Assembly (NCBI GenBank): GCA_032622095.1
Contig: CP136061.1
Span: 36,213,797 to 36,277,796 of the forward strand
DNA from: Siphonodentalium dalli
Lineage: Eukaryota; Mollusca; Scaphopoda; Gadilida; Siphonodentaliidae
Direction: 5' to 3'
DNA: 64,000 bases
In this document: positions 24,581 through 38,600 of the stretch, one piece after another
How the letters are laid out: every line of letters starts with the position of its first letter
How positions within the stretch are numbered: position 1 is the first letter of the stretch
The notes under the pieces: model-generated
What the model was told of the DNA's origin: nothing
Seen by the model: only the letters and a program-made list of their open reading frames with translations
Database searches by the model: none
Translations under genes and position numbers: made by a program

Positions 24581-26201
24581 CATGACCTTTAATGTTTCAC
24601 CACCCCTGCTCCCACCACGAAAGGGTTAAGCTGCTATTAGCCAGCCTACTACATATAGCTCCTCTATATCGGCCTAGTCAAGCTTGTAATCGTAACCGTA
24701 TAAATTTCTTCCAATCCTGAGCAACTATGGGGCGCGTGTACTGCCTCCCACATAACGTCGCTTTATGTGGATACATGTATAATACATGAGAAAACAATTA
24801 AGAACAAACAATGTACACGGGGATAAGATGTAAACCATTTTAATATTTTGGTTACGGTATAAGATTTTAACGATTTCTTTACCCTCTAGCTTCAGTTGGA
24901 CTAATCGATCCATTAGTAGGTGCGGTTTCAGCCAGTCACACACATTATGCCATATCTTTTGTTCTTATCTGAGTATCGAACAATGTACTTGGTCAGGGCT
25001 AATGTACGAGTGACTGGACATTCGGAACTATAGAACAGCGAGGCCCGCAGCCTTTCTTGATATAAATATATATAGAGGATTTATAATGAGTCGCAATTAT
25101 TTACGCAATTTATTAACCGGGTGCACTGAATTATATTCGAGCGTTGAACGTTGAAATAAACTGGATAAACGCAATCGTGCCAACTGATATCATACAGTAA
25201 TGTGTTTATTCTCTAACCAAACAATATATTGACAAGACAAATAGAAGATATAATTATACCATAATTATATTGATGTGGCTGTATATCTACACACTACATG
25301 TATACACGTATTTCCTATTGAAAATCTACTTTAAATCACCATTATATGTCGTCATCGTCGTCATCGCCTGTAAAAACTGAATACCATTAACAACAACAAA
25401 AATAACAACAACATCATCAACAATACGAACAACTGCATATTATTATTGAAATTTTGGTTTAGGTATACATATTCCAAATCGCCATTGTGGCAATATCATC
25501 ACCATCACCGGGAACCAATAGACACCCACATAGAATTCCCTCCCTCTCACCTCCAGACAAAACCTAACTTTCCGGTATTATTCATTATTCTACACGTTTG
25601 TTTCAGCCTTGAATTATCCCTGTGATTATTTTAGTTACGTATTTCGAATTATACCTCAGTTCTAACCCTTCTTCAAAAATGTGTTCGTCATTGAGGAGAG
25701 AAGAGCGTTTTATAAGTTGAAATAACGTGTGGTCCCATCACCATTGTTCGTCCTACTGTCTATATCATATGAAACCCCTATAATATCATTGAAAAGCCCA
25801 TTAGTTATATTCGCATCTCTCACCAGTGATCGCTGCGTGTTTCCCGGGATACTTGGCATCGCGCCAGGTAAATTACCGCGCGGATTACTACTATTTAGAA
25901 AAGCCGCGCTTGACACAAATACCAGACATTGCAAAATGATTGCTTTGTTAATTAAAGTTCAATGATTGTCCAACTTCGTTGCACTAACGAAAATAAGCAC
26001 AAAACAAAGAGGCAAATTGGGGGACGATATATGCTTCGTCGTAAGGCAGAGCGCGCAATACTGTCGTATACGGTTGTGAAGCGTCGCAGCCAACGCCGTG
26101 CATGTATGCATTTTACATGCATTTTTCAGCTTCTTTTGAAGATTTTGATTTGTTAAAAAGGCATAACGCTCAATTCGTTTTACAAAATTTTCAACTCGTT
26201 A
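24581..26201. other. No gene seen; upstream flank of copine
   Basis: Contains several short ACAACA-type runs near 25390-25420. The 60-80 codon frames here have no recognisable domain. A promoter or noncoding first exon of the copine gene may lie here but I could not identify one. Confidence 0.4.
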
Positions 26202-26316
26202 TGTTGGGATATAAGATTTTATGAAACTCGTTTGATAAATGTGATTCACAACTCGTCTACGACTCGTTGTGAATCAAATTTATCAAACGAGTTTCATAAA
26301 ATCTTATATCCCAACA
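26202..26316. mobile_element. Foldback MITE (115 bp) just upstream of copine
   Basis: The left arm starts TGTTGGGATATAAGATTTTA and the right arm is its complement; loop near CTCGTCTACGACTCG. It ends about 190 bp before the copine ATG. Confidence 0.88.
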
Positions 26317-26507
26317 TATATCGTCAGAAATCTTCTATATCTCTCACGTATGTCCAAATACGGTACTTATCAATGATTGGGATTTACAATAAAATATGTC
26401 ATACAGTAACCAAGATATAATTTCAGGCTCGAAACCGCGACGGGTGTTAAAAGAAGCCATGAATTAAACTGTCTGATGTTTGGGGTAGACAGACATTGCC
26501 CGGTACC

Positions 26508-26699
26508 ATGGCAATGGAGTTCACGCCCGTGACGAAACTCAAAGGAGATGTGGTTGAGTTGATGATTCGCTGCTATAACCTGGCAGATCTCGACGTTTTT
26601 ACCAAAACAGACCCGATGTGCGTGCTGTTCGTTAAACAATTCGGTCAGTGGAAAGAAGTGTCCAGGACGGAAGCCATTATCAACACTCTCGATCCGGAG
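26508..26699 (+). CDS. Copine exon 1 (start, C2A first part)
   Basis: Codes for residues 1-64, starting MAMEFTPVTKLKGD and ending NTLDPE, followed by the donor GTACGT, phase 0. It holds the first C2A calcium loop (NLADLD...KTDP), with D29 and D35 kept, and the RTE-x-I-x-NTLDPE stretch typical of copine C2 domains. The in-frame stop at 26460 limits any upstream extension of this exon. A separate noncoding 5' exon cannot be excluded. Confidence 0.92.
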
Positions 26700-29600
26700 G
26701 TACGTCGGCATCGACCACATGATCGAAGTACTGTTATATAGAGTACTATAGGTTAGAAGGAATTCAATAAGTAGAATTACGTCCCTTTCGTTTTTACACC
26801 CAATCTCGAATACGTGTTAAAACAATTCTGGCGCGCGATTGGCGAATAATATGTCAAATAAATTTACAATTTCAAGAAATATATTATCCATAGCATGTAC
26901 AAAAAGTGGGCGTTTCCTAGTCTGAAATGCGTTCGTGTCCAAACAATGGCTGGTGATTGTGGCTGGGTATTGGCTTTCGTCAGGTTTGGTTTTTGGTTTT
27001 TGAAAAAAGGCGTGGCTGGAACTGGATAGTTTAGTGTGGGCGTGGTCAAACGTTAACACTGTAGCCTATGGAAATAATTTAGTTCCTTCAAACCTATATA
27101 GCTACCAAGGTTACCGGGTTTTCCTGGTTTAGAAATTAACAAATAGTTTGATACGTCTTGTATTATACACGTATACACGTATACATTGATATGAAGAATA
27201 TTTACGTTTTCTATATCTATGCTGAAGACCTCCACTTTTGTTCATTTTGTAGCTTCATTTCATAAATTTGTAACCTGCACCATTATCTTCCTCGTTAAAA
27301 AGTTACACAGATGTCACCCATTTGAAGCTCTCCAGACGGTCACACGTAAATTTTAAAAGCAGATCGACAGACATTCGCAAATATAGATAGATATGTATCA
27401 TACAGTGTTATGGATTACAAAGTAGTACGTTTGCAAGTATAATGGATGGATAAATTACGTGGGGGCTAGTTAGTTCCCATCAGTCCTACTTTCTAGATAT
27501 GTTATCTCAAAACAGCAGTGCTCAATGTATTAATCTTCGATGTAAACGTTTTGATTGCATTTGCTAATGGGAAAGATGTAACCAGTAAGCGGTATCTACG
27601 CCTGTCCCCAACCCAATTGTCCGATATGTGTAATATTGAGGCAAATTAATGTTTAAATCAAACCAATCCTACTATTAAAACGGAGAGCTTATGTATGCCA
27701 GACAGTAATGTTCGGCACCAAATTTAGGTTTCAGGTACTAGGACGAGTTCAAGCAGAGGTATACATATACGGAACCTATTTTAGTTATAAATGTTCTAGC
27801 GTCGTTTCTTTGAGCGGATTTCTTATATGTTGCAGTTTGTTGAAGTGTTCAAGATGGAGTATGAGCCAACGATTCAACAACAACTTATGTTTTCTGTTTA
27901 TGACATCGACAGCAGGTAAGTATTGTAGATAAAATATCTTGAAGTGATGTTGAACCATCATGCAACTGGGTCATCGAATGCGACATAGGATATTCATGTT
28001 AAAACTAATGTTCACAAAAACGTTATCATGTTGTGTGTATTACTAGTACACGCAGCAACTCACGTTTGTGGAATAATTGCTGTGTCCGGAATGTTTAGAC
28101 CAAGTTATAACAATTGAATTCCCTTTGAAAAAAAAGCACACGGACCGCTTTAAAATTCATTATAAACATACTTATTGTCATGTAACGTATGTCAAATTCA
28201 TGTTAGATTGGAGGACAATTTCTGAAGAAAAAAATAATATGAACATCCGCTCCCTGCAATAAGTATATATTCAAACATAAAATAACAATGAAACATACCA
28301 ACAGGCTTTGGTATGACGGGAACTGGATGTAAAGTGTATAATCGTTTGAAGTTATGTTTGGTTTTATAATCCTTGGATATCACGTTAAAAGATTGGGAAT
28401 GATGATCTCGAAGAGAGTACGACAGCGTATTAGCGCCGACTTGATTACTGTTTAAAGAGTTTAACTAACACTTTAGTCAACAGTTTAGTTAAACAGTTTA
28501 GTTAAACTGCTTAAAAAGTTTGAACTATCTTCATTTTCAGAACAACGGAGCTTAGATGTCACGATTTTGTCGGATTTGTCGAAGTGAAACTTTCTGATCT
28601 GATAGACCCCAACGAGAAATACACGACAACAACGAAGACATTGAGAGTCGCAGGTAAGAACGGTGCTCGAGTCTCGAAAAGAAGCACACATAACAGTGAA
28701 GGTTGACACAGCTAGTAATAAGTGTCTATTAAATAATCCCATATGAATGTGTATTCCTGATATGTTATGAACAAGTATGTATATTTGTTTTATTTATGCT
28801 GAATTATGTTAAAAATATAAAACAGCTGAAACAGTTATGTGACTCTTTAAATTTAAGTTTTTTTCTAGAGTATATGAACTCTTAATATCGATATTTCGTG
28901 TTTTATCGACCTAGATTGTCCAACTGATATTGCTCAATGAAACGTACAAACGACGTCTACGAAATTTGATAGGAGGGATGCGATAGATCAAGAAATACAA
29001 ATCTACAATTTAGATATGCTCTCCAATATCTTACTGAACTGAGACAAACGCTCCTTGTTTTCCCACCCCATAATGGAATAACAACGAACATTTATTGCCT
29101 CACGCTGAAGAATAATCTGGAACCGATACATGTGTTCATTCTCCAGACTACAGTTATATATACTTCCAAATTAAATGTTTCGTCCCATTCCGCGCGTTCG
29201 AATTTGAATCTACATGATCAACAAGAAAAGAACACGGGTACGAAGGTACATATTTGCCTGTATTTTACGAGTGGTGCATATCCCAAAAACAAAATAAAGT
29301 GCTGCTGCTGCTTAAAGCCACATGGCGGATTTCGCTCCAAAACACACCTAATAATATTCGCTTCTGAATTTTTCTCGATTTCGAAATAGGTATCGATTAA
29401 TACATGTACTTTAACTATACCTTTCTATGAGCAGTATATTCCCCAGAAACACGCACCGAAGTCGTCAGACATACACGTTTGTACACGATGTTGGTCCCAA
29501 ACCAAACACCTAGCCATTTGCAGGACATGGAACATAAAACAGCGTCCCGTTTTAGTATATTCCTCATATTGTAAAAATAAAGAGTGTTTGTTTCACTTAT

Positions 29601-32600
29601 TATATGTGCGAAAAATTGAAAATAGCTGAAAATGGCTGATACCGATTCAGGTGGTCATTGGTGTAAACAGTATTTAATCCATATAATTCATAAAGTAATT
29701 ACAACATAATAACAAGTTATGGTATGGAGTGGATTCGGCAGGTGGTCATTGAGATCCTTATCTGATGAATACCACACACATTTCACTTTCTTCAAGAAAG
29801 CCATGTAAAACACTCAAATTGCTTTTTCATTAGTACTTTTGAGAGCAGATGCAGCCGGTATATCAACATTTCGTGTATTTACTTATCTCCTTCCAAATTA
29901 CGTAGACATAATTTGAAAGCTCTAATCATGTCCGTTTAAGGACTTCAAAATTGTGTTTGTTCTATTTTAATATCATGCAATAAAAACTATAATTATGGAT
30001 TCATCATTGCTGTTGTAAACGATGAGGAAACCCGCATTCTCTAAAACTTCATATATACTCCAACTGTGTTGTTCTTCCCGTGGCGCATACATCCATTCGG
30101 GTATTATTTATATATCTCCTTTAGTCCCACAGTCACTGGTCCGGGATGCAACAGGAGCGAGCGCAATATCAGTCTTAATACAGCAACGACCATACATCAA
30201 GCTTATGTTGATATTAACCCTGTTTGTGTGATCAGACGTATAACTACAGCCTGTTCTGCCGAAATTTCGCACATTATCTGGCTATAAAGAACTTGTTTTA
30301 GGTAGATTAGAATCGCCTCATTTTGGGTCGATAATGAGAGCATTTTAGTCACAGTATCGACTCATAATGAGGCGATTCTAAGCAGATTATGTGCGGACAA
30401 TGATACAAATACGCCATTCCACGACTTTTCAGGTGTACGCTCTTTCAAGTGTGTTTTCACGGAGGTCCACGCCATAAAAAGAAATAACGGCTATGACTCC
30501 ACTATCTGCTTATTTCAGAATCAAATATTCACATTATTACCTATTTCACATTATAGGTCTATTGTGTGAGTATTTGCGCGAAGATATGTTGATAACTAAG
30601 TTTTATATAATTTTTCAGGTGAGCCGAAGCCACGAGGTTTGATTAGTATAACTTCAGAGTTCGTGGAAGAAAGTAAGAACAGAGTACAAGTACACGCTGG
30701 AGGACACAAGCTCGACAGAAAAGGTGTGCTGTCAATGCAAAAGGTGAATCTAAACACGTGTATGTGCAACATAATCGACCTATACTATTCACATTGGTTC
30801 ATATTGGATTATTTTATTCTGAAATAAGCACATAGTGCACTTACATCCATTATCACTTTTGATGGCGCGGGCAACAGTGAAAACACAATTTAAAGAGCGT
30901 ACGTTTGGCAAGTCGTGAGTTGGTTAGTTCGTGTTATTTTCCGCCCACAATGAACTTATAATATGTCTTGATGTGTCGATAATGATACTCAAACACTTCT
31001 TTTTTTATTTCATGTCAGTATTGACTCAAATGGGGCCATCATAAGCCGATCATAATCCTATTATAAGCCCGTAATTTTTTGGAGAACATGCTGGTGTGGG
31101 ATAAGCAGTGCATGCTAATAAGAATCTGGTCATTCTTTGTCCGGGGACAATGTCACTCGCTTTTAACTGTTTCTATGCTAAATACTCATTGACGAGTAGT
31201 CAGCACCATTAGTAAATGTTCAGATAATAAGTTTAACCATTTCTATGCTAAATACTCATTGACGAGTAGTTAGCTCCATTAGTAAATGCTCATATACTAA
31301 GTTCACATAGGTCATTTGTTGAACTTATTGTTTGAACATTTCTCACCTATTAATATGAATCATTCTGCATTTCTATCTTTTCATCTGTCTGGTGTCTGTT
31401 AACTAGCACCACTAACTGCACCCCTGGAGACCTAATTCTGCTTAGGCCTCATGTCCTCTGGACACATCCTGCATTTTCAACAACACTGTAAATATGAATT
31501 GGCGTATTCATGCGTGTATAAGACGTTCAGAACCTAAACTGGTTGTTAAATATTTCAATGGATTTTCGTTCGGGTTTATTTTCTGGTGTATATTAATTGA
31601 AGTGTTTAACTTACTGCACCATATGTCCTATCACAAGTGTTTGTCTGTTCACTAGCACCACTAACTTCACCCCTGGGGACCTAATTCTGCTTATGCCTCA
31701 TGTCCCCTGGATACAATCTGTATTTTAGTTTCTTTAAAGATTTTAATTTTGTTTAGTGTTTATTTTCTCTATATCCCCAAATTGGCAGACGACACAATGC
31801 ATAATCGAGGTGCTCAATGGGGGAACATCACAATATTAATACCTGGGAACTTAAATCTGAGTCTAGGTCTCCCATAGCAGACGACGCCTAAGCAGAATGA
31901 GGTCCCCAGATGGTGATTTTAGTGAGTGGTCGACTATCGAATAAATTTGTTCCTCGATGAATGTACCTTTCTCCAACTCCAGTGGTCGGTTGACCCCCAT
32001 AACTAACATATAATTTCTCACAAAAAAGACAGGGTCTGGTTCTCATAATAACCGCAGCGATGGCCATTTTCAAGCTTTCACGTCGCTTTGTATCACTTTC
32101 CAGCCAAACACGCATCTACAGATAAGCAAATATATCGGTAACTCCACATTTCACCCGGTGTACAGAACTGAGCTGATACACAGAAGCAGGCATCCAAGGT
32201 GAGTTAACCAATTTGATAAAAATAATCAAAATATTATCAAATTGCATAAATTAGAATTCAAATGAATGTGCAAATTACACCGCAGATAAACTCTGAGAGG
32301 GAATAATTTGGAAATGTTATGCATTGCAGTTAATGGAAGATAGATTAAGAATAGGGACAGTTAAAAAATAATACAATGAAGGGAGCGAATTCAGAATGCA
32401 ACTAGAGGTCATCCAGAACTTCCATATGAAGCTTGGGATGAATCAGATGAGACATGCCAAATAATCTAGTCATGCAAAGAGTAATATCCAAGATGTCTGT
32501 CGGCGGCCATGTTTTATTTTAATCACTCAAATTGGACAGCTCTCAACTAAAGGTAATCCCAAATATGCCTGTACATTCAAAGCGGCCATGTTTTAAAAAT

Positions 32601-35600
32601 GAAATTAAAACAATAATTGGATAGCTCCCACCTAGAGGTCACCCCCAAAGATCCATATACAATTTTGTGACGATCGGATGAGGAATGCTACCTGTATGCT
32701 GTACCAAAGCGAATTGTTGACGGACATACGGACGGACGCGAACCCATAGCAATAGATCAAACATATCTTCGTCAAGTTGAGCTAAAAGGGGCATAATTAA
32801 CAAAAGAACCAATTGACCAACCAAACCCATATTCTAACTTGACCTGTACTTTTGATTGAGAAACATATATAATCTAATTTTGGTTCAAATACAAATAACC
32901 CATACTGGTGTTATTGGTCAGAAACCAATATGTGATCGAATCAGGAAATTTCTAAGACAAAAGGGTTATGTTTGCAACAAGTATGTAACCTATGCTAGTT
33001 GAGAAACACACATACCATCTTAGATCTGGTCACATAATACAAAGTATTAGTTTTTCAGTTATCAGTTATCCGACGAAAACCAAAATGTTATCAAGTCATA
33101 TAATCTCACATGCATCGTTGGCTTATAACCAGAAATACCAACTTTGGTTCCGTTCAAATAATTCAAACTCGAGTTATCGTTCAGAAAGCAAAATATTAAC
33201 TGACGGACGGACAGCAAGAGAGATGGACGGGAGCTTCCTGAATTGTTATAGCGAAAATCATAGGTCATTGGCCTAACACATTATTGTGAAAGAATGTAAG
33301 AACAAATTATAAAAAGTTGTTCGAAAATGTAAGAAATAATGAAAAAAAATGATAAAAATTGTTATAGAATGTAAGAAAAAAATTCAAAAATTGATAAAGA
33401 ATTTAAGAAAAAGATGGCAAAAAAGGATAAAAATTGTTAAAGAATGTAAGAAATAGTGATACAATTTGATAAAGAAAGAATGTAAGAATAAATGATAAAA
33501 AATTATAAAAATATTAAAGAATGCAAGAAAATGTAGTATACGAAAACTGGCGTAAATAAAAGCATCAGACAATACAAACGTACCTTGTAAATTTATTTCT
33601 GATATATGAACAAGGAGCGAATGCTTCACTTATGTGCTAAATCTGAAATCAGCTGGAAAATTGCTATGACTGCGATCAGTTTTGTCCAAGGTATATAAGG
33701 TCTACATACCGTTATTTCGTGCAAATATCGATCTATATTGTCCAAATTCGCTAGTTCAAAGTCGCCCCGAAGACGAACCATGTATTCGTGATTGCAAATG
33801 TCTGCATTATCTTAATAAATTGTGAGACAATTCACTCCCGCATGTTCAGTTGAGTTTTTCTTTCAGGTGGAAGCCGTTCGAGATTGGAATACAACGCCTG
33901 TGTAACGACGACTGGGATAGATTGCTTCAATTTGCTATTAGATACAAAGTGGGGTATGTTCAGTGACTATAACCAAGGCTCACCGATTCGTAGCTTAATA
34001 ATTCCGTTCTGTTCACCTAGTATAGTCACCTAGATGATGCATGAACCGTATTGGAAGGAAGATAAACTTGCATACACGCCGATAGGCGCACATAGACAGT
34101 GAGATAATCGGACACACATATGTTATGTGGCCTACCATTTGGTTAGCAGGATGTCTTTCTCACAGTGCAGAAGTGGGGCAAACGATCTTTTTTGGTCAAT
34201 GGTCACTGCTATAGAAATCAATAAGACAATTTTTTCAGCGGACAATTTCTATGCGTTCAGTAGGTCTTCAATATATATACCTGTAGTGCCCGCACATCTA
34301 CTTGCGTGGCCACTTCATACAATCAGTTACTATGGTCAATGTTAAATTTGATGATTACATATTCATTTAAAGCCAAACGGCGGGTTGCGCTCCAAAATAC
34401 ACCTATACTGTATTCGCTTTTAAATGTTCCCCGGTATCTAATTAGGTAGATACATACTTGAACTACCTTTCTACGAACATTATATATATCTCAGAAAGAG
34501 GCATTGAATTCATACAAATACTACTTTGAACACGGTTTTCGGGTCACAAACAAACAACAGCCATGTGCACGACAAGGAGCAGAAAATAGCGCTACGTGTT
34601 AGTCTATTCCTGAAGACATAAAGAGAGTTTTTTTTTAACTTCTATACATACGAAAACGAGATTACCAATTTTTCACCACGTGTGGAATTGTGGTTTTAAC
34701 CACGAGCCTTTTGGCGAGTGCATGGTTAAACCACAATACCACGATTAGTGAACATGTTTTACTCTCGGCTACCATGCGTGTGTTTTATTTATGCCATAGT
34801 TATTATCTTTGATTTGTTCCGCAAATTTAGCTGGAAATTTACCGTGAACATGGCAAGTATTTTTCAGACCATATGAAGCCGGTATATCAATATTTCGTGT
34901 ATTTGTCAACCTATCTTATGCCTCCTTACCAATTACGTAGACACAACTCGAATGGCCATGGCTAACGCACTGTGTCACAATGGCGCCCAATTATCTCTGC
35001 ATTGAATAGAGTCTGGTACTTGTTTTGTGGTTGGTTTGGGAGCTGGTATCTGGCAGTATTTGGCGTTGGGTCTATCTGGGAATTTTCAGCCGTCCATAAT
35101 TGTTGAAATATATACTTTACATGTATTATCTCCAATTGGTTTGCATCCTCAATTCCAAAAATATAACGTCGATATTTAGAGTTATTCCTCTTATCTCGTT
35201 TCAGAGACGATTTCAAGATTATAGGAAAGTACCAGTCAACTCTCCGAGTGTTGAGCAGCATGAAAGGGTAACTATTCTTTCTTAAAACCACCCTGCGTGT
35301 CACGGAATTACTGTTATACACGAATACAAATGACTAATGGCATAGTGACACGAATACCTGTTCGCATATTAAAACCAATAACGTTCAACAACAGGCAAAT
35401 GTATTAATAGATATAGGGAATCTACCTGATAGTCCTTAGCCTCGTCTTTTATTCATATTCAGTACAACACACCATATAATTATGCGTGTTCTCTGTGCTC
35501 GTTTGTATGCTTTCCCCAGCAGTTCTGATTACCCGTTCAATGATTACGACCCAGCTGTATTTACATTGTATATCAGTGAATACATTCGGGTCATATTTTT

Positions 35601-38600
35601 AAACCTCGAACAAAACCTAGTAATTAATCGCGCGTGTTACGTATACCGCTGGTCATATTATGTCAAAAGTGCACAAAACATGCAGGCTGAGTGCAGCTGA
35701 AATATATATTACCCGGGAGGTTTTTTGAAGTGATATCCATTTTTGAATGAAAAACAAATAATGTTCTTTTTCTACACCAAATAACAATGGAGATAGTTTG
35801 TAGTTAGTTTTATTGTGATACGATAACAAATACTGAGCCGTTATCCTAATAGTTGAAATCCGCTTTAAAGCGACTTGACGGATTGCTCTCCAAAATACAC
35901 CTAATAATATTCTCTTTCAAAATTTTCCCGGTGTCGAAATAAGTCGATAAACTACCTACTTATGAGTATTATATGTCACAGAAAGACGCACGAAAGGCAT
36001 CAAAAATACATCTTTGAGGACGACTTTTCGGTTCCAAACAAACAAACAAAAACATCCATTTGCGCGGCATGGAACCTAAAAGTGCGTTAGTGTTAGTCTA
36101 ATCCTGATACGGTATACATAAAGAGCGTTTCTTCACTTCTGCATGTACGAAAAATTAAAAAAAGCTGGAAAATGACTGTGACCATGGAAAGTATTTTTCA
36201 GAGCACATGTAGCCAATATATCAGTATATCGTGTAATTTTCAACCTATCTTATACCTCCTTTCAAATTACATATTCATAATTTCGAAGCTCGAATGAGCC
36301 ATATCCGTTTAATTTTGTAACTATGTTAAGTCTTTTCTCAGTTTTCGGATAATACATACTTCGTACAGACATGCAATCACACTTATTTCGTTCTATTATT
36401 AACCTAATTTGATCACCGGAACGTGAAAGAAGTGACTAGTTACAAGGGTTTACCATTCCATGACTGGAGTTTCCTGAAGTTTTGCGAAAACCCTGTGCCA
36501 TGCATTCTCTTATATGCGAGTCTCCCATAGGCCTAACCATATTTACCTTGACCTTGTAAGTCAAGCATTCTCTTATATATGCGAGTCTCCATATATAAAA
36601 GAATACATTGGCACAGTATCTTCAATGCTACACTAGCGCAGCTCCCGCCGTGTAACACGTCATGAAAGGATTAAGTTTGAATGTTAATTCTTTATACACT
36701 CTTATCTCCGATAGTCATTTATATAACTTATACTTACATGTGTATCGAGATCACCGAGCACTATATTGTATTACAGGTTAGGTAATTATATTTAGGTGAT
36801 TTATACTTACATGTGTATCGAGGTGATCACAGAGTACCATATTGTATTACAGGTTAGGTAATTATATTCAGGTGATTTATACTTACATGTGTATCGAGGT
36901 GATCACAGAGTACTATATTGTATTACAGGTTAGGTAATAATACTCAGGTGATTTATACTTACATGTGTATCGAGGTGATCACAGAGTACTATATTGTATT
37001 ACAGGTTAGGTAATTATATTCAGGTGATTTATACTTACATGTGTATCGAGGTGATCACAGAGTACCATATTGTATTACAGGTTAGGTAATTATATTCAGG
37101 TGATTTATACTTACATGTGTATCGAGGTGATCACAGAGTACTATATTGTATTACAGGTTAGGTAATTATACTCAGGTGATTTATACTTACATGTGTATCG
37201 AGGTGATCACAGAGTACTATATTGTATTACAGGTTAGGTAATTATATTCAGGTGATTTATACTTACATGTGTATGGAGGTGATCACAGAGTAACACATTG
37301 TATTACAGGTTAGGTAATTATATTCAGGTGATTTATACTTACATGTGTATCGAGGTGATCACAGAGTACTATATTGTATTACAGGTTAGGTAATTATATT
37401 CAGGTGATTTATACTTACATGTGTATCGAGGTGATATCAGAGTACTATATTGTATTACAGGTTAGGTAATTATATTCAGGTGATTTATACTTACATGTGT
37501 ATCGAGGTGATCACAGAGTACCACATTGTATTACAGGTTAGGTAATTATATTCAGGTGATTTATACTTACATGTGTATCGAGGTGATAACAGAGTACTAT
37601 ATTGTATTACAGGTTAGGTAATTATATTCAGGTGATTTATACTTACATGTGTATCGAGGTGATAACAGAGTACTATATTGTATTACAGGTTAGGTAATTA
37701 TATTCAGGTGATTTATACTTACATGTGTATCGAGGTGATCACAGAGTACCACATTGTATTACAGGTTAGGTAATTATATTCAGGTGATTTATACTTACAT
37801 GTGTATCGAGGTGATCACAGAGTACCATATTGTATTACAGGTTAGGTAATTATATTCAGGTGATTTATACTTACATGTGTATGGAGGTGATCACAGAGTA
37901 CTATATTATATTACAGGTTAGGTAATTATATTCAGGTGATTTATACTTACATGTGTATCGAGGTGATAACAGAGTACTATATTGTATTACAGGTTAGGTA
38001 ATTATATTCAGATGATTTATACTTACATGTGTATGGAGGTGATCACAGAGTACTATATTGTATTACAGGTTAGGTAATTATATTCAGGTGATTTATACTT
38101 ACATGTGTATGGAGGTGATCACAGAGTACCATATTATATTACAGGTTAGGTAATTATATCCAGGTGGACATCAGATGTCCAAGTAAAGAGAAGAAGCAAA
38201 AGAAGGATCCGTCCTCTGGAGCACTCAGATTCTACGCATTCAAGTGAGTTACATGTAGTAGTCTAACCCTTCTATCCTGCAGCTTCCATTTAGTTATAAA
38301 AGTATACATTTCAACGCGTTCGGTCTATTTATATAACACAAGAGCAGAATGATTCATATTCCATGGTCGTCTGTTGAACTTATTAATTGAACATTTCCAG
38401 AGGAAACTCCTCGCCCCCCCCCCCCCCAATGAATATTTATCATATAGAACGGGCTAATTAAAATACAGACTGTTTGTGGGTCCAGATCTTAGTAGCAACT
38501 ATAATCGATATAATATCAGTTATTTCATCAAATCAGTTATTTCATAAATTTGATTTCCAAATAGGAAGCTAACAGCGTCATTGTTATAAACGATGTGCAT

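Noticed and set aside
26370-26720. 116-codon frame on the - strand
   Set aside because: It is antisense to copine exon 1, which has strong family similarity on the + strand.
36720-38163. CRISPR array
   Set aside because: The whole 76-bp unit repeats with no unique spacers; it is a minisatellite in an animal intron.
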